A DNA stretch of 64,000 nt from Phallusia mammillata (taxonomy: Eukaryota; Chordata; Ascidiacea; Phlebobranchia; Ascidiidae), in the NCBI GenBank assembly GCA_003260075.1, contig QLIY01000771.1, positions 1 to 64,000 on the forward strand. The letters run 5' to 3'. The position numbers and the translations under genes were made by a program. Of the stretch, positions 1 through 12,800 are shown piece by piece; the stretch's first letter is position 1, and every line of letters begins with the position of its first letter. Under the pieces are notes generated by a model that ran no database searches, had not been told where the DNA came from, and worked only from the letters and a program-made list of their open reading frames with translations.

Positions 1-1059
1 ACAGCTTTTCTACAACAACCGACGCAGCACCGTGCTCCACGGAAGTCAGCAACGAAAAGAACTAAACCACGTTGCGTTATTACACAAAACTGGCAGTCCA
101 TTGTTACGTCACACAACGCACTAGGTTACAACACAAGTTGTACTAAGGAAATGCGGGAATCTATAGAAATCGGCAATTACTGGAAAATAAGATGTAACAA
201 ACGTGTTTATAAGACTTTTGAATACAGAGATTATATATTTGATTTTTAATTTGCTTTTGGCCTAAATTAATAAAACAAGTTCACAGTAAGAAATATTATC
301 GCTGTTTATGACTGTGATTTAGTTAGTTCAAACCCTATTGCTTACTGTGATTACTCAATGCCAGCCAATCTGACGTTATGTTTTGTCGTGTTTAAACGAG
401 CTTATAATCCCCAAAAAGATCTCAGGGGGGGGGGGACGTGTTTATAAGACTTTTGAATACAGAGATTATATATTTGATTTTTAATTTGCTTTTGGCCTAA
501 ATTAATAAAACAAGTTCACAGTAAGAAATATTATCGCTGTTTATGACTGTGATTTAGTTAGTTCAAACCCTATTGCTTACTGTGATTACTCTACTAAAAT
601 ATTTGGCCTGTCTACGTCAATGCCAGCCAATCTGACGTGATGTTTTGTCGTGTTTAAACGAGCTTATAATCCCCAAAAAGATCTCAGAAAAAGGAAAGAC
701 ACTAAATACCAGTGGGGAAAAAAATTCTAATCCCCCCTCAAGCACTTGAGATATTTCGAGCAAGAAAATTAAGCCCCAACCAAGTCGAACCCAAAGGATT
801 AAACAAAGTTAAATCACCAACTGCTTAAGATAAGGAATAAAAGTAAACCAAAATAACTATCATGTGACAATAAAGCAAACAGAACGACGGTGGACTCATT
901 ATATGAACATAAGCCTTTAAGTATTGTTTTTTTTAGCCGTTAAGAATAAAACAAACTTACCAAGGTTTCCGTTTTTAAGTGAAGCAAATAATATACCCGA
1001 TGGAAAACTAAAGCGTCAAAATTTTCAAAACTTGACCTCCCTGAAAATTGATAACGTAC
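1..1059. other. Left flank: intron of the left glycosyltransferase copy
   Basis: No exon is recognised here. By comparison with the right-hand copy, this should be the intron between the exon encoding the IHGD region and the exon with the DXD motif, which must lie left of the window. Most of it is occupied by a gap-split direct duplication (201-687), and it aligns with 12565-13221 of the right copy. Confidence 0.5.
201..687. repeat. Direct duplication split by a G11 run
   Basis: Bases 201-424 and 436-687 are near-identical, the right copy having an extra segment of about 28 bases. They are separated by 11 G at 425-435. The pattern fits two overlapping contig ends, probably two haplotypes, joined through a placeholder. 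Confidence 0.8.
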
Positions 1060-4000
1060 CTTGATGGGTATTCCCCATATTTTTTCTGGGGGAGTCCTCC
1101 GAACGAGACGAATTTTGTCTCCTCCCTGCTTCATCAATCGATCCCAGTACTCCCCGGATGGGGCGCAATCTCCGTGGATGAGAATTAGACGAGGATTCTG
1201 ATACCGCAAAGCTCCTAAGATCGGGGGGGGGGAATCAAATTAAAGACAGTTAACTTGCCATTAGTCAACTTGCAGATGAGAAAGTACATAAGAGTGGCGT
1301 GTATAACTACTTTTGGAAGTTAATATAACTACTTTTGGAAGTAAAATGTGGGCGTGGATAAAAAATTGTACACATCTTTTTAAAAATAGTAACATATAAG
1401 AAACACATAAGTATTGTATAAAATCGTTCTTTTTAGTTGGCTTCTAAGACTAGCCCTAAATGACTTCGGTCTCAAACGTACACAATGTTTATATATTACA
1501 GACCATGTCCAGACAACGTGCTTGTCAATGATTACTGTGAGTGGTGGATGGGAACAACCTGGTGCAAAAAAAACCATACGTTCCATTCACTAAACCAGTG
1601 GTTCTCAACCAGGCCCCATGCCCAACTCACAAGGTTACTTTTAGGGGACCACGGTTTACGAAAGGTTCCACTGACTAAACTCATAATAACTTAGGATTTG
1701 ATAGGATTGAATAAAAGGGGTCGATTCTGGCCTGACTTCACACTATACATGTGTCGTAATTTTGTTCGGTTATGGCTTATTTTGGGCTTTATTCCAAAAA
1801 AACGAGTTCGGTTCCGAATCTTACAACACTGAAACGCAAATTAAAGCCCGATTTACAAAATAACGGCTGGCCTTAAGGTATTAAGCAGGGCAAAAAAGTT
1901 AGACGAGCTCTGCACGTACCGGGAGGAGATTTTCCGTCAGATAAGGGTCATATTAGTTTAGTATCGACCCATACTAATGGCAATACAAAAATAATGAATT
2001 AAAGATTTAATACTCATGTCTTTCTTACGTTATATAATGGTCAACGCGCATTCGGTTGCAGCCAAACCAGATGTAATGAATGAGGTTTGGAACTTCGTAG
2101 GAGGAATTTGAAATCTCCTGTTGTACTTCAGCTATCTGTAAACACGACAAGGGCAAAATGACTACAACAATATTAAACAGTTAAGAACACAGCGTTTAAA
2201 CGAACAGTTTTTTTACAGAAAGGTTTGTTTAATCTACAAAAATCAGACAAGGCTACGTTGATTAAAAGAATGTTTTGGGATATGTCTGTCATTTATTTAT
2301 AAAATACGTTTGCCACAACAGTTTCATCTCGATGTTTTGTTAAGAAAAATGATCTAGAAACCACCACAGTTTTTGCCAAAACAGTGTAGCGCCTTAAATC
2401 AAAATAAATAAAAACTTTTTTAGCTTTTCGTTAACACTACGAACAATGGCCATCAAGCATCTTAAAATGCTCGTGAAAAATGTAGCAAAAGCGAGAAGAT
2501 GCTATTCGCTGTACTTTTGTTGTAACGTTTTCCTCATTTACGTGCAAATACGAACTATCTACCTACTATTTTGTTTGAACAACAGTATATCCCAGCAACA
2601 AGCGTTTTGGTGGTCGCTATAGGCATCGTTATTTGCTCATTTTCACAAGTGAGAAAATAAAAATGAACATTTTATACTTTGACTTCAGTACACAAACTTC
2701 AGTACTCAATACGCAATACTTAAAGCTGAACGAAGGTATTCAGTCAGGATTTCAAATTTGACATAGATGAAATATACAGATTGGAGCACCATTGTCGAGC
2801 AAAAACCCGTGACTGACTTATTGGACCTATATACACACAGTATATACACACAGTAGAGGGTGTGTTCCAAATGCGCGCTTTATGGTGTGTCGGGCATAAA
2901 TCCGGCTATGGTTGAATTTGAACTTCAATAACTTACAGGAACGTTATATGGTTAAAGGATCGTTATGCGTCCATGCGATAAACTACCTGCGCTCAAAGTA
3001 TCCTTTTTTATCTTTACAAATATATATACTTGATTAACATCGCCAACGGAACCTTTAGAAGTACAGGTTTCACAGCTTAAAAAAATCTCTTTACTAAAAC
3101 GTTTTAAAGTAAACATGAATTAAAATATGTTTAAACATTAATAAACATATATTGTTGATTTTTTCGGCCGCGATATTTATTCTTGAGACAATCTGTTCAC
3201 GTGCACGATCAACAAGACTTGAAAACACCCTAAAAAGCAAATACGCTATGTACACAAGCTGATACCTGTAATATATCATCGTCGCCTTGCTTTAGTCTTG
3301 CCGCTCTCTCGCTTTCCACATTTTTCTCAATCTCTTCAATATTGATCTGTTCATCCCAGTTTTTCAGCAAAGTTTTCGGATTTGGTCGTTCGGCGTCCTA
3401 ACACAAAAAGCCATTGTTAGTTACAATCAATAACCGATTTCAAGTAAATCTCCATACTTGGCGTGTCAATGTCCAGCAAAATAACCATGATTTGATAAAC
3501 TAAGATTAGCTTATCGACAAAAACGTCTGAAGGAAATTGCTAAATTCGAAAGGCTTGTTTCATAATCTTGTGTCAAGTCTAGTTTTTGAAAAATGAATCA
3601 TGCCTACGGCTGACAACGGGAGACTATATTCCTGTTTGGGCTAAACGAAAGGGGTTTATGGGGTAAAGGCTTTCTGTTTAAAAAAATTGGGTTGTTGAAT
3701 ACGAACAGAGTTAGTGTTTATTTCGGAATGCGATAAGTATAAATACCCACAAAAACACAATACTCTTCAAATATATAGTACCGTATATTTCCGAAGTTTA
3801 GGGGACGTCGGTTTCTTTTTGCCAGGATTTGCGTGTCGTTTGATAAAGACGTCAGCCTGCCATAGTTTATATTCCTCAAACGACAGCAATGAACCATTGT
3901 TACTGATTGTTACTGAGAAGTTGCTGGGGTCTACCGAAATTCCATCACATTTCTTGGTCAGTAATACATTCAAATTATCAATTGTGACATTAATTTGCGA

Positions 4001-4180
4001 CGAAATGTCGAAAGATCGCTGGGTAGCCGAAAGCACCGCGTTGGAAATTGTATGTTGGTTTAATGACATTGTTTTTTCTTCCATGAAAGTAACGTTCAAA
4101 ACATTACTCCAGTTCAAATATATGATCCATGTGGCCATTGCTATTGTCAGCAAGGCACAAATCTTGTGTTTGGAAATCAT
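1060..4180 (-). CDS. GT32 (A4GNT/A4GALT-like) glycosyltransferase, left copy, 3' end outside window
   Basis: First four exons of a Golgi-type glycosyltransferase predicted to transfer a sugar from a nucleotide sugar to a glycan or glycolipid. Exons on the minus strand are 3782-4180, 3266-3397, 2029-2135 and 1060-1222, 267 codons in all. Exon 1 begins at ATG and encodes a short cytoplasmic end, a hydrophobic anchor at about residues 7-22 and a stem with N-glycosylation sequons. Exon 3 carries the motif VPNLIHYIWFG and exon 4 carries LILIHGD and RRTPPEKIWG, both typical of the Gly_transf_sug fold. The DXD exon lies beyond the left edge. The exon 4 acceptor is replaced by a G10 run at 1223-1232. 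Proteins of the two copies are about 93% identical in exon 1. Substrate cannot be inferred. A pseudogene is not excluded because the 3' half is unseen. Confidence 0.82.
1223..1232. other. G10 run (probable gap) at the exon 4 acceptor
   Basis: Ten G directly abut the first coding base of exon 4 in the left glycosyltransferase copy, where the right copy has a normal AG acceptor at 13385-13386. No flanking duplication is seen here. Confidence 0.7.
1588..1681. repeat. Very short hAT-like MITE
   Basis: An element of about 78 bp starts CAGTGGTTCTCAACC and ends GGTTCCACTG. It is flanked by a 7-8 bp duplication of ACTAAAC. Terminal CAGTGG/CCACTG ends and an 8-bp target duplication are hallmarks of hAT-derived MITEs. 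Confidence 0.65.
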
Positions 4181-4511
4181 ATCTCAGCTTACGAAGGTTA
4201 GTTGTTTGCTGAAAGTTGTATTTCCATTTTCACACTACAAAGTAATATATAACTTCAACAAGTAAAAAGTGCGGTACTTTTAAAATAGCTTTAAAAAAAT
4301 GTGAAGTTTCTATTTTTTCCCTTGGCAAAAAATTAACTATTGATGAAAGGAAAGTAATTGTGTAAATCCTGGAAATAAACTTTCACAAAAGCTTGCAGAC
4401 AAAAGCGCAAACAACGTATTAGCACTGCGCCCAAATTTTCATTTCACATTTTAACGTTATGCGGTCTGTACCATAACTCGCATAGCTATTGAATAAAGCT
4501 AGTACCCAAAA

Positions 4512-4697
4512 CAGGCCCAAACCCTTCTTTCTGTTGATTTGTTTTTGCTAGATAAATGTAACTAAACGTGATCCCGAAATTTCATGCAAAACAATACTGG
4601 GGGGGGGGGCAGGCCAAACCCTTCTTTCTGGAGATTTGTTTTTGCTTGATAAATGTAACTAAACGTGATCCCGAAATTTCATGCAAAACAATACTGT
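4512..4697. repeat. Direct duplication split by a G11 run
   Basis: Bases 4512-4598 and 4610-4697 are near-identical and separated by 11 G at 4599-4609. The orthologous stretch in the tandem partner (16419-16502) is single copy, which shows the duplication is not ancestral. Confidence 0.8.
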
Positions 4698-6082
4698 TAC
4701 AAATACTCTAGCTTTCATTTATCCAGACACAAACCAGAAGCGAAGTGAAACAAGTGAAACACACAGACTTCTAAACAGCTAGCAATCAGCACACACTGCT
4801 TGAAAGCGCTCTGCGAATCTGACTTCTAATGCAGCGTCTAAACATTTCACTACACAGGCCTGCTGCGACTTAACGCTGTGTTGTGAATCGTTGATGCGCA
4901 TACTGTGACTTCACATTTTCGATTCGCTGAACTGGCTAAAGCGTAAAATTACATGGCTGCCGAACCGAATCGCCGAAAGGTTTTCAGCTTTGCGCAAAAA
5001 GGGTATGGTGGTTATTGTAAAGTGATATACAAACATAAGGCCGGTTAATTGTTAATTACAAAGTATTTTTTGAACTATTTGTCTATTCTTCCGAAAAAAT
5101 CTAAATTAATTTGTTGGCAGCAGTTGCTTGCGTCGAGTTTAGACATACCAAATATATGAATTTGTTTATTGTGAAGGGGGGGGGGTGTTAAAAGCTCACG
5201 TATTTACTTCTAACTTAACTGGTCTGTCGGTACATAACAGCATATCCGTGAGACCGTGATACCTGCAGCACCCCTCTATTTCAAGAACTTGCCTTTACTG
5301 CATACACAACGTTTAATATTAAGTTTCATGTGGCCTACCTGGCATTCAAACTGTTAAAATTTGTTGCTCACTGGCATAAACTCTACGCACTGCCGTCAAT
5401 ATAGTTACATGTTGTCACTCCCTGTCGAACTTATCATAACATAACTTTACTACATACTAAATACACTGCCGCCAATGTATGACACGTTGACGTTTGTGTT
5501 CAACCTTTTCCCTTTTCCTCTCTAAAGCGAGTTTGGTTAGTGTAGCCTACTCTTTACGGGCTCCACCTAAACAACGATCTGGTGTGTGTAGCAATATTAA
5601 CCATAACTAATCATAACCATAACTGAGGCATAACTTGTATCTGCAGTGACAAATAAGCAGAAGTCAATCTATTTATAACTGTGGATGGAGAATATTTTCT
5701 ATTTTTATTTATCTTCGTAAACAGTGATCGTCAATGACCATACTGTCTGCTGAAAGGCCAGATACTGTTCTGTTATAATCACTCTCACTTAATTTATTCA
5801 TAATGGTAAAAAATATCCCGCAGAAATATTCTGTGAACATGTCCGAACAGCAATACAGCGGACGCCGATTCTAGTTAAAATATATTCACACAGCAACACA
5901 AACATTCATTTAGCATAGAAGCTTAATACAGTGCTAAATATTAGTAGAAAAATAGACAGCGGGTAAAAATGAAGAGAAATGCGCCAGAGGAGAAAAATAG
6001 TTTTCAATAATGTGGACTCTTAAACATAGACAGCCAAGTTCATATACAGCAAACTAGGGTGTGTTGTTAGTCAAGCAGAAAA

Positions 6083-6430
6083 CCAAGTACATTGGTTCTT
6101 GAGGTGGAGCTACTACTAAGAACTCACAGTAGACATGTGTGCTAATTTCCGAAAGGTAGAGCAAGCAATTCTTTTTTCAATGCAATTTGTGTAAAAAATG
6201 CTCACGGTTAGGGCTATTAGGGTTGGTCTGGGGTTTCATAAAAATAATAGCAATTAAATCAATCTAAAAAAACAAGTTCTTTATGTTAAATTTAGTCCCT
6301 AACCATATCCCAGTCTCACCGTTATTTTAAATAGCTGCGCTCTTTACGCCCTCTATCGGTACTTAGCAAACCTTAAATACTGTGAGTTCTTACGTTAGCA
6401 GTTCCACCACAAGAACCGATGTACTTGTTT
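6083..6430. repeat. Foldback/MITE with about 47-bp inverted ends
   Basis: Bases 6083-6131 are the reverse complement of about 6378-6428 with roughly 6-8 mismatches, separated by about 245 bp of AT-rich sequence. Part of the arm (GAGCTACTA, AACTCACAG) resembles the arms of the elements at 18529-18750 and 47039-47207. Confidence 0.6.
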
Positions 6431-6806
6431 CTCTTCTTACGACAGAATTGCCTACAACGACATACAAGTGAAAATGTTGGTTTTAAAAAAAACACTTCTA
6501 GAAAAAAAGTGAACAAGTGTATACTTACTACCAACGAGCACGGAATTTCCAAAATGAGCAATATTTAAATGTAAGACTATATAAAAACCTCCTTTTAAAG
6601 TTTAATTCCTCTTTTTGTTTGCAATAGTACATCATCCATGCAAGAACTCGGTAATCCCGAATACATTAAAATAACATTTGGAAAATAGAATATGGCTAAT
6701 AGGTAAAAATTGTTTGTTTTTTAAAAAAGGGAAGCAAACATTTTTTATCTTTGATTAACGTGTGTATTCTAAATGTATTGCAAGGTAAAAACGCTAATTT
6801 TCAGAT

Positions 6807-9800
6807 TTAAGAAAAGGTGCTTTTAATTTCAGGCAGTCCTTGTGTTTGATTGCAAGTGACAAGCCAATCTTTAATATCACGTGGTTTTTCATCACCCCAC
6901 AGTATATGCCGTGCAACCTGACCATATGTGGTGTTCAAGATAGCTAGTTCCTTAACCGTGTGTTCCTCTGTACCGTCCATCTTCTTTACAAACCTAACAC
7001 AGCCAGAAGATAAGTTTAATGTTCTGGTAACCTAAATGTTTGGGAAAAATTAAATGTGATTGCGCGGTGCTTATAGTTATAAACAGTGGTTGGATTCAGC
7101 CGGTTCGCACCGGTTCTATAGAACCGTCTCACGAAATTTTATGAGATCAGCGAACCGGTTAGCATTACTGGTTACCGTCAATGGACTTTTTGTAACAGAA
7201 CCGGCTGAAAAATATGACTTTTGTGATATAACCGGGTGATAAAAAATTGAATCCCACCACTGGTTATAAAGTGCTCTAAGTTTAACACATTGGTTGTCAA
7301 GTTTTATAGCCTGCCGCACCCCATACTAACCTCTATTTTCCGCCATAATTTACGGGCCACAAATGCAAAAAATAGTCCAATAATTTAAATTTGTCATCGG
7401 TTAAACATTTTTTGGTGTTGACATTAAACAGTACAATCATCGCCACGTACACCAACGCGTTATAAGAGTAGTAAAACATACAACAAGGTAATGGATTGTA
7501 CGAACGCTGATCGTCTGACGCTCTTTTTGAGTATATTTTGTATGAAAAGATTAAGTGTAGTTTTATTGTGCGAAATCGAATTTTTCTCGGCGTCGTAATG
7601 TAACCGATGTCTTCCACGCAAAACAACTGGAACAGCTGCTTACCGGGAGTAAAGATGCATAATGTAGTTGTTGTGCCAATCATATAAGTCATGATAAATG
7701 TAAGGTAATTCCTCCCAATTCGGACGGCATATTAATTCCTTCACAACATGAATCTTGTCTGGGAAAACTCGCCACAAAGCCCACGGAACGATAACGGAAT
7801 TGTGACCCCAGCTGTGAAAAAAGTTACATGTTAGTAAAAAAGTGGTAACATTCACAAGTGTATGCGCCATGGCATAAATGTACTATGTGACATAGCCTAC
7901 GTAAAAACTAGGAATATCTGTATCAAGTGTTGTAACATTGCTCCCTGATATTTGTAGCGCACTAAACATAAACAAGCTCTTTAAAACTTAGCGAGAGACC
8001 CGCAGCTAAAATGTAATTTACAGTACGGAAAACGAAAAACTTTGGTGATTTTATTCAAATGCAAAGTTTGGTTTAATGGTGACAGTTGCAATGTTCGAAT
8101 TAGCCGTTGATAAATGCTCCTGTTTTGATACAGTAAGATTTGAAAAGTAACAAGTTACATTTACCCTACAGCAGGGCTGTCAAACTCGCGGGGTTCGGGG
8201 ACCACATTGCAGTGTGGAAATTATGCCAAGGCCGCATGTGATTTTTAATGTAGTTTTATACACTTAAAAAACATTTTCGCCATACGACGGCCGCATTGCC
8301 GATCCTTATTTCACCAACATCCGCCAATTACCTGCTGATTTTTGTTTTAAAATTACAGATGTAAAGAAATTGATTCATATCATATATATACCATCTATTG
8401 ATGCCCCAAAAGCTCAGATTAATTTTCAACTTGATGCACAGATTGAGCTGCACAGTGTGAAGATCAGTCTTAACTGTTTATGACGTCATAATCTATATTT
8501 TGACGCTTGTGGTACCTGTTTATGGCATTGTTTGTACACCATCGGCGTACAAAAAGTTTGACTTATATGGCTACTCGGCTGGTAATACTCTTTTTAGTAA
8601 CATAAAACTGTCTAGGGCAGTTAAAAAATCAAAATTTTGGCAAAGGAGTTTTAATTACGTCAAGAAAAGTTTTGTAAAAATTAGATAAAAATCTGACAAA
8701 ATACAGACGGATCCAGTTAATCGCATTTCGGTTAATCGCATAATCCGTTTAATTGCATCACAATCAAAAATCCCAAACCGTCGCCCATCGTTTGTTAAGA
8801 AAATCGTCCGGTTAATCGCATACCGGCTTATCGCATAAACCGGATATTCGCATCTATTTTCAACAAAATATGCGATTAACCGGATTGATGATCTCTATGT
8901 GAAAGTTGAACAGACCGAGTTTTTCGACTAAAAACGACTAAATGANCTATGTGAAAGTTGAACAAACCGAGTTTTTCGACTAAAAAACGACGATATGATA
9001 GTAAAATTAACCGATCTGTGCGCAACCTTAACTAAGTAATCGCTTTTAATATTGTATAGCCTACGTCTAATTGCTTGCCCTGAAGCAACAGTTAAAAATT
9101 CAACTGGACTTTTGTTTGATTGTTTTAATTAATGTAAAAGGAAGACCAACCTTAGCTACGCATTAGTTTTTTAAGATAACTATTCCACTAACCGTTAATC
9201 CCAGAATAGCTGCGCAAAGTTTGAACGACTAAGTGTAGTGCTTTTGAATAAATTATATGCAAATATTTCCGGAACTCCTCCGAAGGTAATGTACGTGAAA
9301 AAGACGTAGATCCATGTTCGCATTCTACACCAAATAACACATCTAAATTCAACGTTCCCGACCATAAAAGAGTTTTGAAAAGTTAATAGGACATTAAATC
9401 GGCGTTCAGTTTACCGCTGTGCGATAGCAAGCAGTAATGATCTCAAAGCCCGCCAAACACGTAATGGTTGTAAAAAATGTTAGATCGCAAGTAATTCACA
9501 CGATGTTGTTTAGATTCACGTAATTGGTAACGTGCCTTAGATTCACGTAATTGGTAACGACTGACATATTTTATGTCTTATATTCGTGACCTTGTGCAAT
9601 TTATCAGGTGCATCATAAATTTTTGAAGCAACGATCACACGTTGATCACGTGACAGTCACGCTAATCTTGCAGTTGCAGTTTTGCTGAGTAAGCTAGAAG
9701 GAAGTAGCGCCGCAATCTGAGGCTTTAAAGGGTTTTCTAAAATCAATTATTCTTTTTGTCTACTGGATAATGGGTTATAAAAGAAACTAATGCAGCTTAC

Positions 9801-12800
9801 CTGAGCGCCCTTGCGCTGCAAAATGTGCCAAAGTTGTAAGTTTGACCAGGTTTCGGTCGTGTACTTTCGGGTCTGGGCTTGCTTACAAATATGCACCTAG
9901 CACTTGTATATTAAGCAAGAGGCCTAGCACATTTATAAGGGAAACTGCCCAAAACAAGACTAAAACGTCATAAACCGTCGTCATAGGGAAGTTCCAAATT
10001 TAAATGTTGGGCCACTTGGCTACAATGCGATGTAACACATCTTTTCAAATAAACCCGACCGCAAGAGAGAGCACAAATCAAGTGAACTGTGGCGTGTGCG
10101 CCAATTAAAGAGTGCGTGTGCGTTTCTACTGTTTCTTCAACACACTTGGGTGATTGCACCATAGCCAACACAGTTAGGAAGCATGACGTCATGTATTGCG
10201 CTGAGAGTAATAAATCTAGTTTTGACTTGAGAGTACTTTTTTTCAATTCTCGGCAACAAAAGAAAGAAAGCACTGCTCCGTTGCCATGGTTAAGCGTCAC
10301 TGCAACTTTGTTTCAGCTGGGGAAGTGAAAATGAGCACTTTTGGTAACGGCATGTACTGTTTACATAGCAACCGGATTATCGCATAATCCGGTTAATCGC
10401 ATCAAATGTCCTTGGCAAAACGATGATGCGATTAACCGGATTCGTCTGGCATTATTCACTTGAATTGAACTGGAACAGAAACTGAGATGAAAACGCTGTA
10501 ATGTTTTCCTACAACATAATGGCTCGTGTTGTTTTTGCTCAGAAGTTTTAGGACGGTAAATTGTGACCCACGTTCATCAGAAGCCAATACACCGTAACGC
10601 AGTTGAAATAACAAGGTTGTTTTAATAAAGACGGTTTCACCAACGCTATTGTGTTTACGAGTCAGCTTGAGCGCCGTTGTTGCGTCCCTGTGTTATACGA
10701 GTATATAGGTTTTTTAAACTCTTTTTGGCTTGTGTAGTAATGTATATTTCTTTACCTGGATGGCAATTTTAAAATTATTTAACTGTATAAGTCACAAATT
10801 AGTTCATTTTCGTGAATTCAATTAATTCAACATTCATCACTAACAAGTTTTGGGCCTTGGTTGTATTTTCGTGTTTAGGGCGTATGTTTAGAGCCTATTT
10901 TCAAAACTGTAATGTTCGGTCCAACGGTAAATAAAAACTTACGCAGCATCTTTGAAGTATCTGTATTCGTGATACCATCGTCTCAAAAACCAGGCTTTTC
11001 TGTTGGCAAAGATAATTCCATTTGCTGTGAATAGGAAAACAAAAAAAAAACGATTCTGATTTTTGACCAAAAGTTGCGAGGGGTTCTTATTGCCCTTACC
11101 AATAATTAACATAATACAATCAAATCATATTCTTATCCAAGTGATTTTTGACCTGGGTGTCTTTAGAAATCATAAAAATTGATATCACTTATGAAGCCAT
11201 TGGGCTTTAGGCCAAATTAAGGTCTCCCCAATGATTAGGATAATATTTTGACCTTGGTGCCTTTAGAAATCATAAAAAATTGATATTACTTTTTAAAGCG
11301 ATTGGGTTTTAGGCAGAACCGGTGCGAACCGACTGAATCCCACCACTGGTTTTGGGCCAAGTTAAGGTACAGCTTATACGAGGCAACAGTTGTAGCCTAA
11401 TTATATTGCTTGATTTCTTTATAACTTATATTGATTTCTCTTTCTTGATATATTTCTTTATTGTATTGATGTCTGGGGGGGGGGATTATATTGCTTGATT
11501 TCTTTATATATTGATTTCTCTTTCTTGATATATTTCTTTATTGTATTGATGTCTGGGGGGGGGGTTTAGGAAAAATTGTAAGGAAATGATTGTCAATAAT
11601 ATTTTTAGTTGATGGAGTGTGGCAAAATTTTACCAGTTATAAAAAAGGTTGAAAAAGACGGCTTTAACCTCATTTGTTTATTTTAAACCGATTGATTCTG
11701 TTTTACCAAGGATTTTATCGTCCATTGGTTTTACTGTATTAACGTTAAAAAGGCAAGCAGTGATCGTTAGTTTAAGCCATGCTGTTGATGGTTTTGATCT
11801 ATACTCATTTTGAGCAGTGCCGGATTAACCATTATTAGGCAAAGTAGGAACGTGCCTACAGGCCAGTCAAAAATCCAGGCCGGGGGGGGGGACAATCATT
11901 GTCTTTGTGACAATGATTTGGCTACACTGATAAGATAATTTTGGCAACCCTGATTTTCAGGCCACTTATAAAATGTGCCTACAGGCCAGGGGGGGGGGCC
12001 AATCATTGTCTTTGTGACAATGATTTGGCTACACTGATAATTCTAACTTTTTAGTTGGCAACCCTGATTTTCAGGCCACTTATAAAATGTGCCTAGGGGG
12101 GGGGGTTGATTTTGAGCATTAAGAACAGGTTCGGCTATCAACAAGTTGAAAAGTGTTTCCGCAAGTTACGATCCACCAAACGACTAAGAAACATAGTAAA
12201 TAAAAAAGTAAATGGTTCTAACCGAGCGAGTTATAGTTGGATTCGCTCAGGAGCATTGAATAGTTGCGGAGTTCGTCAACATTGCGTAAAATCGCACTGT
12301 CGGTGTCCAAGTAAATCCCTCCGACCTCTAGCATAAGTTGAAGTCTCGCCACGTCTGCTCGGTGTTCAATGACCTGGACAAACATGTGTGTATACAAACT
12401 GTCAGCTTATCAAGTGGTGGAAGGTTTCACTGGTGATATAAAGTGTTGGGGCGACGCCTTAAAATAAACAGCGTAGATATGTAAAGAAAGTGATTTTCAA
12501 ACAGGATCGCTGGAGTCTGACTGAGTGTAGCGGTTGTAAATTAAAAAAAAAAATTAAAAAAATTAACGTGTTTATGAGACTTTTGAATACGGGATTCATT
12601 TATTTAAATTTTACTGACACTGAATTTCAATTTGCTCTTGGCCTAATGTAATAAAACAAAATGCCAGTAAGAACATTTAACCGTATTATAAACTTTTATA
12701 ACTGTGATTCAGTAGAATTCAAACTCTATTGCTTACCGTGATTAGTCCACCAAAATATTTGAATTGTGTACTTCAAATGGCCGCCAATATTATGTTTGGT

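Larger units (their letters stand above)
201..5830. repeat. Left unit of an 11.8 kb tandem duplication
   Basis: This block aligns in order with 12565-18160, exons and introns included. Matching landmarks are glycosyltransferase exon 1 (3782-4180 against 15560-15958), exon 2 (3266-3397 against 15027-15158) and exon 4 (1060-1222 against 13222-13384). The offset is close to 11.78 kb. Non-coding parts carry indels and many substitutions. Ends are approximate. Confidence 0.85.
4181..6806. other. Intergenic region between the tandem glycosyltransferase copies
   Basis: This lies between the stop of the right copy (6807) and the start of the left copy (4180), both on the minus strand. The part from 4181 to about 5830 is homologous to the region upstream of the right copy and so should contain the left copy's promoter. 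It also holds a gap-split duplication (4512-4697), a G10 run (5176-5185) and a foldback element (6083-6430). No further coding exon is seen. Confidence 0.6.

Noticed and set aside
3714..4265. 183-codon plus-strand reading frame opposite glycosyltransferase exon 1, and its partner at 15675-16058
   Set aside because: It is the antisense of a well-supported exon with a signal anchor and correct splice sites, and has no recognisable domain.
12106..12336. 76-codon plus-strand reading frame
   Set aside because: It is antisense to the glycosyltransferase DXD exon 12223-12373.
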